Positions 52,549 through 62,632 are shown, numbered from the stretch's first letter. The stretch: DNA of 64,000 nt from Edaphobacter flagellatus (GCF_025264665.1 NZ_CP073697.1:930001-994000), one strand, 5' to 3'. The notes: generated by a model from the letters alone, not told the origin. Numbers and translations: made by a program.

Positions 52549-55500
52549 TTAGAAAAGCAATCGCAGCGTTAGCTGCATCTGTCGTGGAGTGTTAGAGGAA
52601 AAAGTTGGGTCGACAATGCCACTCGTTAAGTCTGGATTTTTGAGTCCTGGCTCGTTGAGCACATTGAAAAAGTCCGCGTTGATCTGTAGAGCCGCCTTTT
52701 CCGTGACCTTGACAGCCTTGAAAATAGAAGCGTCCATGGTCCAATTGAACGGGCCCAGCTGATACCTGTGAAGAAGCGGATTAATGCCAGGATTGTAGGT
52801 GGCTGTCACCTTACTTCCATTGTTCAATGTAAAGAAGCTGGTATTTGTCTCGTAGTACTTGTAGTTGGGATCGCTCGTACTTCCACCATTTGCAGGCGTG
52901 GGGAAGAATGGAGTGTTATAGGGCGAATAGTCTGACGGTACTCCCTGCACACCATTCGCCACGTTGATCTGGTTTGCTTTGATGTAGCCGTTGTACCAGA
53001 GAAATCCGGGTTTACATTTTCCACTGCGGCAGTCAGTTACCTTGTACTTCTTCCCATAGACATGCATGGTTGTGGGTTGATACAAGTTTGTCGTCGGCTG
53101 CCACCATTGGCTAGCAAGAGCGCCAATACTGCCGAGCTGCCAGCCACCAACCAGTGCATCCATAAATCGGTTTGAGTTTCCGAGGAATCTCTTTCCCTTA
53201 CCAAATGGCATGTCCATCAGCCAGTTCCAGCGGATCTGGTGTTGTGGTGCTGCAGTGGTATCACGCATGTAGTTCTGATAGCGATTCGATGCGTTTTCAT
53301 CACCTGGTACAGCTCCAGGAGCAAAATAGCTCGCGGGTTCATAGATGTTGTCTCTCCAGCCATTCCCTCCCATGCGAAACGCATTGGAGAGCACATAGAA
53401 GACCTGGAAGCCATAGCCGTTCTTATGCAGCCTTTGCAGCTCTAGTTGAATGGAGTTGTTATTCGAGATTCCGGTTTTCCGCTGAACCTCAACATAACCA
53501 TAAGGAAGATTGGGGTACGGTTTCGTCAGCACGGCTGCCCTTGGGCCAGTGGGCAACGGTTGATTCGTCTGCGCGTACCAGGTATAGGTGCTGGGGGAGT
53601 CATCATACTCCCAATACTGCTCGAGATTTGTGCCATGAACGCCGATGTAACTGGCACGGAATACGGCGCTCTTCGGGAGCCCCTGCTCTATCGTAAAGTT
53701 CCACTGATGGACGAATGTAGAAGGATAGTGGGGGTCCAGAGCAGAGGCTCCAAACGAACCCAGGGTGAAGGCCTTAGGATTGTTCAGATTGACGATATTT
53801 GAGCTGTTCTGTCCTGCAACTACAGTCGGAACGGTGCGCAGGAGGTAATTCGGCAAACCATCCTGCGATGTGTCCGTGTAATTTACGGGGAAAGTCGCTG
53901 TGTACGGCGGATTGGAGCGCGTTTCAGCATAGAAGTTTCTTGTTGGAGGAGCGTACACATACGTTCCATATCCTCCGCGAAGCACCGTCGGATGATTGCC
54001 GGAGATCATCTGGTAGGCTGCGCCAAAACGGGGAGCAATATCGTGATAATTGCCATGCACAAGGCTTTCCGGCAATCCGGCCTGCTGGGCCGTCTCAAAG
54101 GAAGCGCCTGTCGCCTGGAGAGCGTTGATGATTGCAGGAGAGGTTTCATTGATCTTATAGAGGTAATCAAGTGACTTGCCGGTAACGATGGCGCCTGTAT
54201 TAAAGTCGTATCCGCCAAAAAGGCCGTTCTGCTCATGCAGCGCAGGATGGATCTCCCAACGAAGGCCTAAATTGAGCGTCAGCTTCGGAGTGACCTTGAA
54301 GTCGTCTTGAAAATAGGTAGCAATTTCCTGATTGCGGAACCGGTACCATTGCTGATTTTTTACGACGGTATAGCTCGCAGCGTAGCCGAGAAACAAATCC
54401 GCAGTTGCATGTCCAGTCAAAGGATTTTTGGAATAACTTGTCCCTGATGTGGGATCGTACAGCCCTGTAGCAAGCGAACCGAAACTAACGTTTGTTGCAG
54501 CAGGATTCTGGTCTGGGAACACCCAGATTCGCTCATGCCGATAACGACCGCCAAATTGAAGCGTATGACGGCCGCGAACGAGCGTAAGGTTTTCATCCAG
54601 ATTGGTAATGTGCTGGGAGTTCTTGCGAACGCCTCCTGGGCCAAAACCATAGGGTAAAAAACCTATTCCAGAGACAAATGGAAACCCATTTGCCCCTAGT
54701 GGGTTTGGCAGTCCAAGCTGATCGGAATAATCGACGTTGGAGTGCTGTCCTGCTGCGACGATGTCCGACTCGTAATTGTGGGAGAGTACTGTTTCGCTGA
54801 AGAACGTTGACGAAAAGATGTGATTGAACGAAAGCGTACCGCTATCCGTGTAGGTTGGGGTAAATTGGAGGTTCGCAGAGCCATCGGTCGCCGGGGGACC
54901 ATAGCTGTTTGAAAGCCAGGCGAAGGGTGCCGTGTTCGCGTGAGTAAACCGGATATACCCATTATTGGTTTCGTTGAAGTGACGATCCAGGCGAACAGTC
55001 AGAGTTCTTTGACTGTCATTGTTGGGAGTAGCGCCGAACCAGTTAGGGCCAATGGAAGGATTGACAGTTGTGTCGGTGGCGTGCGGCATAATCGCAAAAA
55101 TCTTCTGAGCCAGTGGAGATATCCGACTCATCGGAATCTGGTTGTTGGCGAATTTCTGCCGCGTATATGGCGTTGTGGCTGAAGTGGTCAACGGATCGTA
55201 GAGCGTCAGAGGAACGGCGCCGCCGTTTGTAAGAGCACTGAAATCGCCCCCGCGCATGGCATCAGTCGGAACCGAGTAGGACTTGGTTACAGAATTTCTA
55301 AGTTCAAGCCCCGCATAAGAAATAAAGAAGAATGACTTGTCGCGACCGTCATAGAGTGCAGGTCCATGGCCGGTTATATAAGGCAGGAAAATTGGCCCTC
55401 CTAGACTGACTCCAAACTCATTGCGAATCAGCTTCGGAGCGGGTACTCCTACGGGGTCTTCTCTCCTCCGTGCTACTCCAAAGCTGTTGTTGCGCATCGT

Positions 55501-56232
55501 TTCAAACAACGAGCCATGAAATATATTCGTGCCCGACTTCGTGGTCAGAATTGCGGTGGCAGGGCGGTTGAACTTAGCAGACGAATTGGAAGTTTCGACT
55601 TTAACCTCCTGGATGGAATCGGGATCTGGCAACTTGTAGTTCGCACCACCAAAGTCCTGGTTAGCTAACACTGCACCGTCCTGAAGATATTCAAATGCAG
55701 CTGAGTTCATGCCATTGACGCTATTGTTGGGACCCACGCCCGGAGTGGTGATCTGCACGAGATATGCAACGTTGCGCCCGTTCTCTGGAAGCTCTGCGAT
55801 ACGCTGACGGTCCAGTGTGCTTCCGACGGTTTGATTGACCGTATTCACTAGGGGTGTCACGTCCCCGGCAACGGTGATCTGCTCGTTCACGCCACCTACG
55901 ACCAAAGTGGTGTCTATATTTGCGGTCTGGTTGACGCGCAGGACCAGATGCCCCTCCCATCTGTTAAATCCCTGCGCCTCGACTGTAACCGTGTAGTTTC
56001 CAATCGGCAGTGACGGAGCTACGTACAAACCCGCATCGTTGGTGACGAGATGTGTCGCCACTCCGGTTGCCGCATTCAGAACGGTTACGGGTGCATTGGG
56101 AACGATGGCACCACTGGCATCATGAACTGTTCCTTGGATCCGCCCTCCGCCTGACTGGCAAAACAATTGGATATCATTGCCAATCAATAGACAGCTAATA
56201 AAAAATAAAACCAAACATTTTGTATACCGCAT
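52549..56232 (-). CDS. TonB-dependent receptor with N-terminal carboxypeptidase-regulatory-like domain
   Basis: A 1227-residue outer-membrane receptor. A signal peptide (CLVLFFISCLLIGNDIQLFC) is followed by a Cna-B/CarboxypepD_reg-like domain (about 30-115, GTVHDASGAIVPNAPVTVLN), a plug-like domain (about 120-260) and a long beta-barrel ending in the aromatic strand MQLTLRLLF. This is the architecture amplified in Acidobacteriota; such receptors import oligosaccharides or other large ligands. A strong GGGAGG precedes the ATG. It is upstream of the beta-helix glycosidase and convergent to nothing; GH95 lies divergently about 1.1 kb away. Confidence 0.93.
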   Translation of the reverse strand: MRYTKCLVLFFISCLLIGNDIQLFCQSGGGRIQGTVHDASGAIVPNAPVTVLNAATGVATHLVTNDAGLYVAPSLPIGNYTVTVEAQGFNRWEGHLVLRVNQTANIDTTLVVGGVNEQITVAGDVTPLVNTVNQTVGSTLDRQRIAELPENGRNVAYLVQITTPGVGPNNSVNGMNSAAFEYLQDGAVLANQDFGGANYKLPDPDSIQEVKVETSNSSAKFNRPATAILTTKSGTNIFHGSLFETMRNNSFGVARRREDPVGVPAPKLIRNEFGVSLGGPIFLPYITGHGPALYDGRDKSFFFISYAGLELRNSVTKSYSVPTDAMRGGDFSALTNGGAVPLTLYDPLTTSATTPYTRQKFANNQIPMSRISPLAQKIFAIMPHATDTTVNPSIGPNWFGATPNNDSQRTLTVRLDRHFNETNNGYIRFTHANTAPFAWLSNSYGPPATDGSANLQFTPTYTDSGTLSFNHIFSSTFFSETVLSHNYESDIVAAGQHSNVDYSDQLGLPNPLGANGFPFVSGIGFLPYGFGPGGVRKNSQHITNLDENLTLVRGRHTLQFGGRYRHERIWVFPDQNPAATNVSFGSLATGLYDPTSGTSYSKNPLTGHATADLFLGYAASYTVVKNQQWYRFRNQEIATYFQDDFKVTPKLTLNLGLRWEIHPALHEQNGLFGGYDFNTGAIVTGKSLDYLYKINETSPAIINALQATGASFETAQQAGLPESLVHGNYHDIAPRFGAAYQMISGNHPTVLRGGYGTYVYAPPTRNFYAETRSNPPYTATFPVNYTDTSQDGLPNYLLRTVPTVVAGQNSSNIVNLNNPKAFTLGSFGASALDPHYPSTFVHQWNFTIEQGLPKSAVFRASYIGVHGTNLEQYWEYDDSPSTYTWYAQTNQPLPTGPRAAVLTKPYPNLPYGYVEVQRKTGISNNNSIQLELQRLHKNGYGFQVFYVLSNAFRMGGNGWRDNIYEPASYFAPGAVPGDENASNRYQNYMRDTTAAPQHQIRWNWLMDMPFGKGKRFLGNSNRFMDALVGGWQLGSIGALASQWWQPTTNLYQPTTMHVYGKKYKVTDCRSGKCKPGFLWYNGYIKANQINVANGVQGVPSDYSPYNTPFFPTPANGGSTSDPNYKYYETNTSFFTLNNGSKVTATYNPGINPLLHRYQLGPFNWTMDASIFKAVKVTEKAALQINADFFNVLNEPGLKNPDLTSGIVDPTFSSNTPRQMQLTLRLLF

Positions 56233-56359
56233 ACTGCCTCCCGTAGCTTACAAAATACAAACCTCTGAGAACGATCCTTCGATCAGGCGCGCCCGATTCA
56301 TGTTGTTATGACGGGGCTCATAAAGTTACAAATGAAAATTAAATTTTGTAAATAAATAG

Positions 56360-56386
56360 ATATTATCGAAAGTTAAAGAAAGTCAA
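56360..56386 (-). promoter_or_regulatory. Putative promoter of the TonB-dependent receptor gene
   Basis: On the minus strand TTGACT (56381-56386) and TAATAT (56360-56365) are 15 bases apart in a very AT-rich leader, about 130 bases before the start codon. The short spacing makes this tentative. Confidence 0.4.
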
Positions 56387-56760
56387 GAAAATAATGAGGA
56401 ATCAAATCTCATACAATAAGAAATGGCATTAGTAAAATTTGGCGAAAGCTTCAGGAACAGACGCTCAAGGCGACTCAATCTCAACCCTGCGCAATCAAAC
56501 GAACCTCATTTAAAAGCCATCTAGGTGCTGCTATCGCACAGATGGGACATTTCTTATTGCAGCAGCTGGCAGCTCTTGAATCCGACATTGAAAGATGAAC
56601 GCCTGGCCGTGGCAAATCAGGCCCAGGCTTGGCGTTTTTCAATCGAAACAATCCGCGATTTTGTTTCGAACAAAGCCATGGATTTCGAGGCTGCTTTCGA
56701 TTCTGAACCTGCAAAAGCAAAAGAGAGCTAGGCTCGACATATCGATCAGCTCATTCTGAC

Positions 56761-56999
56761 CCCGAGGTCTAGCGGATGCGATTGAAGCCTCGGGGCTTGA
56801 CTACACCATCCTGCGTCCGGCATGGCTTAGCGACGAGTACGAAGTTGACTACGAAACAACAGAACGCAACGAGCCATTCAAAGGGACAGAGGCGTCGCTG
56901 CTCTTGTCGTCGAGTGCATTCGTAAACCAAAGGCTTTTCACACAAAATCTCGGCATCAACAAACCAAATACAAACGGGGATAAACCATCTTTCTACTAA
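56761..56999 (+). pseudogene. Remnant of an NAD(P)-binding SDR-type protein
   Basis: Only the C-terminal part of an atypical SDR (NmrA/YhfK-like) survives. In one frame ADAIEASGLDYTILRPAWLS, then YETTERNEPFKGTE, is clear. The next segment is legible only in a second frame (AALVVECIRKPKAFH), and the end returns to the first frame as NLGINKPNTNGDKPSFY then TAA. A TGA precedes the recognisable part and the Rossmann half is absent. The rest of the gene-free 56233-57387 interval shows only an unsupported 68-codon ORF at 56525-56731. Confidence 0.75.
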
Positions 57000-57387
57000 T
57001 AATCCGAAACGCGCGAGGTAAGTCCTGATATGTCGACGTCTAGTCAGTAACAGTGCTTCCAGCGTAGAACTTCCGCTATGGGGTTTAGCAGGACTAAATG
57101 TACCGCGACGGGGTTCGAACCTTGCTCAATGAGTGCATCGCCCTGAAGTCATCAGTTGACGGAAGGCTTTAATTTAGGCCTGCCAACGGCCCTCTCTCCT
57201 ATGAGACTACGAAGTGTTACTAATCCAGTAACGACGGAAGTTGGGTGAGGCACGCCGCTAGCTTCCGGTCATTAGTAAAATATACAATTCGCAGGTAAAT
57301 TACATGAAATGAACGGAATCAAGCTACACCATAAAGATGAGCTTGCCATTAGTTTTTCCGAATCTTCTGAAGAGGACATCATCTGCG

Positions 57388-59787
57388 ATGCGGCTGATCG
57401 TTTTAACTGTTATCACCCTGCTTCCAATGCCCGCTGCTCTCTCGCAGGTTGTTCGCGCAGGCCGCTCTGCAACCGCGGCGGCCGACCGTTCGGGAACTCC
57501 GTTACGACTCTTGTATGACCACCCTGCTGCCAATAATAACGATGGATGGGTCAGTCAGTCGCTGCCGCTGGGCAACGGTTATATGGGTGTCAACCTATTT
57601 GGCGGCGTACAACAGGACCGGCTGCAGATTACCGAGAACAGCCTGGTGGATGCTCCAACGGAAAAGATCGGCGGCTTGAATAACTTTGCCGAAGTCTTTC
57701 TGGAGTTTCCGCACACGGCACCCAGCAACTATTTGCGAGACTTGGTGCTGAATAGCGCGACTGCCCATGTTGCCTACGACGATGCGGGTGTGAGTTACCA
57801 GCGAGAATATTTCGCCAGCTACCCTGATAAGGTATTCGTGATTCGCCTGCGCGCCTCCAAGGCTGGCGCTCTGGAATTCACGCTTCATCCAACAATTCCT
57901 TATCTCGCCGATTTCCGTCATGCCAAAGATGACAACCGCGGCAAGCACGGCGATGTCAAAGCTGACGGCAATACCATCACTCTTGCGGGAACGATGGATT
58001 ACTACGGAATCAAGTTCGAGGGTCAGTTCAAGGTGATTCCTCAGGGTGGAACACTGACAGCGGTGAATTCTGACGGTGGCTCCATCAACGTGCGAGGTGC
58101 TACCAGTGCCGTCATTCTCATCGCCGTCGGCACCAATTATCCGATCGGGAATTCCCAGGTGTTCACCGCTACCGATCGGCTGGACAAGCTCAAGGGCTTT
58201 CCCGATCCCCATAAAAAGGTCAGCGACATCATTGCTGCAGCAGCGACTCATAGTTATGAGGACCTACTAGCGCGTCACGAGGCGGACTACACAAAACTCT
58301 ACGACAGGGTAAATTTCAGCCTCGACACGCCGATGCCGTCGAGCACCACCGACAAGCTGATCGATGCAGTCCGATCGGGTGAATCAAGCGCCCACCTGGA
58401 CGAGTTGGTTTTCCAGTTCGGCCGCTATCTGTTGATCTCTTCATCTCGATCCGGGGCGTTGCCGCCAAACCTGCAGGGCGTATGGAATGTCTATCAGGAT
58501 CCTCCATGGACAGCAGGCTACTGGCACAACGTGAACCAACAGATGAACTACTGGCTCGCATTCAATACCAACCTGCCGGAGTTGTTTGATCCCTATATCG
58601 ATTTCTATCGAGCCTATCTTCCTGCCCATCAAGCCCTGGCGAAGCAGTACCTCACCCAGTATCACTCCTCTGGCTTAGCTGTCGACGGTGACAACGGCTG
58701 GGCGCTGGGCAATTCCATGCGCCCTTACGAGCGTAGCGGTAAATCCAGTCATTCCGGGTTTGGCACCGGCCCGTGGACCACGATGCTGTTCTGGGACGAC
58801 TACGATTTCACGCGAGACAAAAAACTACTCCGCGAAGTCGTCTATCCAGCTATGCGTGGACAGGCGAATTTCTTGTCGCGGTTCGTACAGGATGTTGGCG
58901 ACAAGCTGCTCGCCAAGCCTTCGTCGTCACCTGAAAACGCCAACAGTTTGCAGACAGTGGGTGCGACATTTGATCAGCAGATGATTTATGAAAACTATCG
59001 CGACACGATCAAGGCGGCTCAGGTTCTCGGTATCCATGACCCGTTAATTCCCGTTCTCGAGGCACAGCTGCCTAAGCTCGACCCGATTCTGATCGGCGAT
59101 TCAGGGCAGATCAAGGAATATCGCGAGGAAACCACCTACGGATCGATTGGAGAGCCTCACCACCGGCATATGTCGCAACTCCTTGGGCTCTATCCCGGCC
59201 AGTTGATCAATTCGACAACGCCAGCCTGGTTGGCAGCGGCGAAGGTTTCCCTGGAAGATCGCGGGCTTACCGCCGGCACGCCAGGCTGGGCCGTGGCCCA
59301 GCGGTTGGCCACATGGGCACGTACAGGCGATGGTAACCAAGCCTATACGTGCTATCACACATGGCAGTCGAATCACGCGATGTACAACCTGTGGAATAAC
59401 CACCGGGATTCCACCACAACGAAGCTCTTCCAGGTCGACGGCAATTTCGGTGTGACTGCCGGTGTTGGCGAAATGCTACTGCAAAGCCACGAGGAAGTCG
59501 TCGCTCCTCTGGCTGCCCTTCCGAAAGCGTGGCCGAAAGGCAACTATCGCGGCCTGCTCGCACGCGGCGCCTTCGAGGTCTCGGCGAGCTGGTCAAAGGG
59601 ACATGCAGATCGTTTCGAAATCCTTTCTAGAGCCGGTGGTCCATTAAAGCTGCGCTATCCGGGAATTGCAGGCGCTACGGTTCGCACTTCGAGCGGCAAG
59701 AGTGTCATGTTTAAGCGTGTGGACAAAGCCGATATTAGCTTCGACACCAAGGCAGGCCAAACGTATGTCCTTACCGCTATTCCTTGA
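57388..59787 (+). CDS. Glycoside hydrolase family 95 (alpha-L-fucosidase type)
   Basis: A 799-residue exported enzyme from the ATG at 57388 (signal RLIVLTVITLLPMPAALSQ). The N-terminal GH95 domain shows YDHPAANNNDGWVSQSLPLG, GNGYMGVNLFGG and ENSLVDAPTEKIGG. The (alpha/alpha)6 domain contains LPPNLQGVWNVYQDPPWTAG, HNVNQQMNYWLAFNTNL, and EYREETTYGSIGEPHHRHMS. Members hydrolyse terminal alpha-1,2-fucose (some alpha-galactose). The late segment NLWNNHRDSTTTKLFQVDGN is somewhat unlike typical family members. The beta-propeller gene follows after 66 bases, likely in one operon. Confidence 0.92.
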   Translation: MRLIVLTVITLLPMPAALSQVVRAGRSATAAADRSGTPLRLLYDHPAANNNDGWVSQSLPLGNGYMGVNLFGGVQQDRLQITENSLVDAPTEKIGGLNNFAEVFLEFPHTAPSNYLRDLVLNSATAHVAYDDAGVSYQREYFASYPDKVFVIRLRASKAGALEFTLHPTIPYLADFRHAKDDNRGKHGDVKADGNTITLAGTMDYYGIKFEGQFKVIPQGGTLTAVNSDGGSINVRGATSAVILIAVGTNYPIGNSQVFTATDRLDKLKGFPDPHKKVSDIIAAAATHSYEDLLARHEADYTKLYDRVNFSLDTPMPSSTTDKLIDAVRSGESSAHLDELVFQFGRYLLISSSRSGALPPNLQGVWNVYQDPPWTAGYWHNVNQQMNYWLAFNTNLPELFDPYIDFYRAYLPAHQALAKQYLTQYHSSGLAVDGDNGWALGNSMRPYERSGKSSHSGFGTGPWTTMLFWDDYDFTRDKKLLREVVYPAMRGQANFLSRFVQDVGDKLLAKPSSSPENANSLQTVGATFDQQMIYENYRDTIKAAQVLGIHDPLIPVLEAQLPKLDPILIGDSGQIKEYREETTYGSIGEPHHRHMSQLLGLYPGQLINSTTPAWLAAAKVSLEDRGLTAGTPGWAVAQRLATWARTGDGNQAYTCYHTWQSNHAMYNLWNNHRDSTTTKLFQVDGNFGVTAGVGEMLLQSHEEVVAPLAALPKAWPKGNYRGLLARGAFEVSASWSKGHADRFEILSRAGGPLKLRYPGIAGATVRTSSGKSVMFKRVDKADISFDTKAGQTYVLTAIP

Positions 59788-59853
59788 AAAGATTTTTACG
59801 CATCGATCTCTGAGTTCAGAACGCTGCAACTCTTGGTAGGCGAGGAGACAGGC

Positions 59854-60948
59854 ATGAAGTTCAAGGCAATCCGCTCGACGAACGTTCGCATCTCTATGCT
59901 TTGCTTAATCATCATAGGTGTTCTCGCTACATCGGGACAAGCCGGTAGTTTCGCTGGACACAACGGGGCTAGGTGGTTCGACAAGGTTCTGCCGCTTTTC
60001 ACCGCATCCAATGTGCCGAATATGGGTCTGTCGGAGACAGAGGCTCCTCCCCCCAAGGTAGTTTTGCCTGTTCCCCCGGGGCTACCAGGCAAAGGAATGG
60101 CTCAACACTCTATGCTCTATATCGGCGAGGGTTACAACAAGATGTTTCTCGTCGACAAGGGCAAGATCATCTGGACGTACTCAACCGGGCCGGGTAACGA
60201 GTACGACGATGTATGGATGCTGTCCAACGGCAATGTGCTCTTCACCCGCATGCAATACATCGCAGAAGTCACCCCGGACAAGAAGGTGGTCTGGAGATAC
60301 GACGCTCCGGTTGGCACAGAAATTCACGCGTGTCAGCCCATCGGCCAGGATAAGGTGCTCTTCATCGAGAATGGCCTGCCGCCTCACTTGATGGTCGTCA
60401 ATATTAAGACCAATGCAATTGAAGTCAATCACGTATTACCCGCTCCCAGTTCCACGGATACTCACAGCGTCCATCCTCAATTCCGACATGTACGGTATAC
60501 AGCACAAGGAACCTACCTGGTGCCATTTCTAACCATGGGCAAGGTGGTCGAATACGACAAGAATTTCAACGAAGTGTGGAGCTATGACGTCTCGACTCCG
60601 TGGGCTGCCATTCGTCTCAAGAATGGTAATACCTTGATTACGGACGAACACGATGTGAAGACTCTGGAAGTGACCCCTGACAAGAAGATCGTATGGCAGA
60701 TCACCCCTAAGGATATTCCCCCGCAATACGACTATCAAAACTCGCAGTCTGCGACACGTCTGGCCAACGGTAACACCATCATCTGCTCGCGGGGCGGCAC
60801 TCGTCACGGTCCACAGTTGGTCGAAGTTACGCGCGATAAGAAGGTGGTTTGGGTGCTTCAGGACTGGACACACTTTGGCCCTGCATCAGCCGTTCAAATC
60901 CTTGATGACCCTGGAATTCCCGAGAAGCCGGGAGAATCAGAACACTAA
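59854..60948 (+). CDS. Secreted beta-propeller protein (arylsulfotransferase-like)
   Basis: A 364-residue protein with signal-type N-terminus (ISMLCLIIIGVLATSGQAG) starting at 59854 after GAGGAGA. The body consists of repeated propeller blades with patterns such as DKKVVWRYDAPVG, NFNEVWSYDVSTP, DKKIVWQITPKD and DKKVVWVLQDW, alternating with NGNVLF / NGNTLI / NGNTII turns. This matches the ASST/PQQ-like six- or seven-bladed propellers. Catalytic residues of true arylsulfate sulfotransferases are not evident, so a binding or unknown enzymatic role next to GH95 is as likely. Confidence 0.78.
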   Translation: MKFKAIRSTNVRISMLCLIIIGVLATSGQAGSFAGHNGARWFDKVLPLFTASNVPNMGLSETEAPPPKVVLPVPPGLPGKGMAQHSMLYIGEGYNKMFLVDKGKIIWTYSTGPGNEYDDVWMLSNGNVLFTRMQYIAEVTPDKKVVWRYDAPVGTEIHACQPIGQDKVLFIENGLPPHLMVVNIKTNAIEVNHVLPAPSSTDTHSVHPQFRHVRYTAQGTYLVPFLTMGKVVEYDKNFNEVWSYDVSTPWAAIRLKNGNTLITDEHDVKTLEVTPDKKIVWQITPKDIPPQYDYQNSQSATRLANGNTIICSRGGTRHGPQLVEVTRDKKVVWVLQDWTHFGPASAVQILDDPGIPEKPGESEH

Positions 60949-61202
60949 GTGATCAGAGCCACCACCATCCCTAAGCTCCAAATCACCAATGCACTTCATC
61001 CAAGCCCGGGATTGGTGCCGACATGAGTTTTCGGGCAATCAGTCTGTGCTCAATGAGCGCATTGGCCTGTAGGCCACAGCCTAACGTAACTGCTTCGGAA
61101 AGCTGCATTTGTTTGAAGACACATCGCAAGCGATTTATTGCTGATGCCCACTCTATGCACGCCTCTGGTAGACTTCCGGCGTCAGAAAGATGGAGGTCGC
61201 TG

Positions 61203-61991
61203 ATGTTTCTCCTTGATGCAAACGACCCGAATACTGTCTCCAGTGCCACCTCCCTTACCATCGACCTCGGCGTTCCAAACCAGCAGATGATCGTATGCTC
61301 CGGAATCGCGATGCCAGGTTTTAGAACGCTCGATGACAGCGACATATCGCGAGACACGGCTGTCGTTAATCTTCACGTCAACGCGCTCACAGTTGTAAAA
61401 GCCTCTGTCAATGTCGGTCTCGCCAGTTTTGGCAACGGCGACACGGATTTTGATTTCGCCATCGACCAGACACAGTTACAGATTGACGAATCTACCCAGG
61501 AGTTGCTGCTCAGCGTCGATATGGCAGTTATGGGAAATCCGTCCGCCCTGGATCGCTTCGCCTATCAGGTTGTAGCCATCATTACGACGCAACCCACCGG
61601 CATCAGTGGCACCATACGCTGGAACCAGAGCCTCTTCGATGCAACCAAACCCGGCGTGATGCCGGCTCAGCTATTCAAAGTTTCCGCAGGTGAACGCGGC
61701 TACATCCCATCGCCTACTGGCGGTTTTGGCACAGAAACCTACACAGCAGATGCGTACGGTGCGGTCGGCACGTTAGTGCTGTCAGCGGGCCAGTTCTCAC
61801 TGCCTTACAGTATCGCTGGCGCCCCTTACGGAAAAAATTTAACGGTTCGCGTCGACATCAACCCGGCATTTGCCTCCGGAAAAACCAACCTGGCTCAGCA
61901 GGCTGCCGGACCAAACCCGGTTTTGTTGACTGCGGGTGAGCCCGGCATTACGGGCGTGGACTTTTTTATCTCAGCGCAGGACGTCAGGTAG
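61203..61991 (+). CDS. Conserved-type protein of unknown function (first of pair)
   Basis: A 262-residue protein; no family recognised. The ATG at 61203 follows GGAGG with good spacing, so the longer frame from 61023 is rejected. No signal peptide or membrane segment. The sequence is beta-rich with an N-terminal domain (TVVNLHVNALTVVKASVNV; QLQIDESTQELLLSVDMAV) and a C-terminal domain (TYTADAYGAVGTLVLSAGQF), suggesting two beta-sandwich-like parts. It ends two bases before the next gene's ATG, so both are translated from one message. Confidence 0.65.
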   Translation: MFLLDANDPNTVSSATSLTIDLGVPNQQMIVCSGIAMPGFRTLDDSDISRDTAVVNLHVNALTVVKASVNVGLASFGNGDTDFDFAIDQTQLQIDESTQELLLSVDMAVMGNPSALDRFAYQVVAIITTQPTGISGTIRWNQSLFDATKPGVMPAQLFKVSAGERGYIPSPTGGFGTETYTADAYGAVGTLVLSAGQFSLPYSIAGAPYGKNLTVRVDINPAFASGKTNLAQQAAGPNPVLLTAGEPGITGVDFFISAQDVR

Positions 61992-61993
61992 CC

Positions 61994-62632
61994 ATGGCCA
62001 ACGTCAAAACTTTCTATCCCGAGCTCTTCAAAATACCTGTTGCAGGCCCCGCCCCCTACAACACACTCGTCGTTGTCAATCAGTGGTTCTTTGCCGACTT
62101 GTCAAACCACTCCGGCACCTCCGACGATTACTTCCACTACAACGTCAAAGTCGTGACACCCTATGTGCCGTCCGGGTTCGATCCGAACGCGCTTGCGCCC
62201 ATCCCATTCAATCACTCCACGACCTTCGCCTTCCTCAACACCTGCCCATCGACCGACGATCATTTCCTCTACGCCGTCGATGGAATAACCGATGCAGGAT
62301 TCGATCCGGAATACGGTTCCTTCTACGTCTCCGTGGATACAGTGATGCAGATGCCCAATTACCAAATCCCTCAAGGCACTGCGGTCGCGGTCGGCCCTTT
62401 TGGTGCCTGGATCATCTGGACGAGCTTCCTGATGACGAGCTTCCTACTCGTGCAGGAGCCGCAGCCGGATGCCACGCTCGTTGAAGGATCTCCCTCAGCC
62501 CAGCCCTGGCGGGAAAAAGTCAAAATCCACGACAAATGGCTGAGCGACCTCGCCTCCCAGTTCCGTGAACAACGCAGCCACTTCACCCCATACCGCGTTC
62601 ACGGAGTTCAGAATCGCCTGCTAAAGCGCTAG
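61994..62632 (+). CDS. Protein of unknown function (second of pair)
   Basis: A 212-residue protein with no recognised family. Start codon two bases after the upstream stop, with AGG-containing sequence before it. The N-terminal half is aromatic and beta-like (TLVVVNQWFFADLSNHSG; DDYFHYNVKVVTPYVPSGF), with GPFGAWIIWTSFLMTSFLLV at about 130-150 resembling an amphipathic or membrane-active segment. The C-terminus is basic. Cotranscription with the upstream gene indicates a joint function, unknown. Confidence 0.6.
   Translation: MANVKTFYPELFKIPVAGPAPYNTLVVVNQWFFADLSNHSGTSDDYFHYNVKVVTPYVPSGFDPNALAPIPFNHSTTFAFLNTCPSTDDHFLYAVDGITDAGFDPEYGSFYVSVDTVMQMPNYQIPQGTAVAVGPFGAWIIWTSFLMTSFLLVQEPQPDATLVEGSPSAQPWREKVKIHDKWLSDLASQFREQRSHFTPYRVHGVQNRLLKR

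Noticed and set aside
56525..56731. 68-codon plus-strand ORF (Gln/Ala-rich, FVSNKAMDFEAAFDSE)
   Set aside because: No Shine-Dalgarno and no family; it sits among gene debris, so I do not call it a gene.
57105..57130. GGGGTTCGAACC resembling a tRNA T-loop
   Set aside because: No acceptor stem, anticodon arm or matching flanks; not a tRNA and not a copy of the tmRNA 3' end.
57118..57150. GCTCAATGAG similarity between about 57121 and 61050, considered as duplicated transposase ends
   Set aside because: Only about 12 matching bases; translated frames do not agree.
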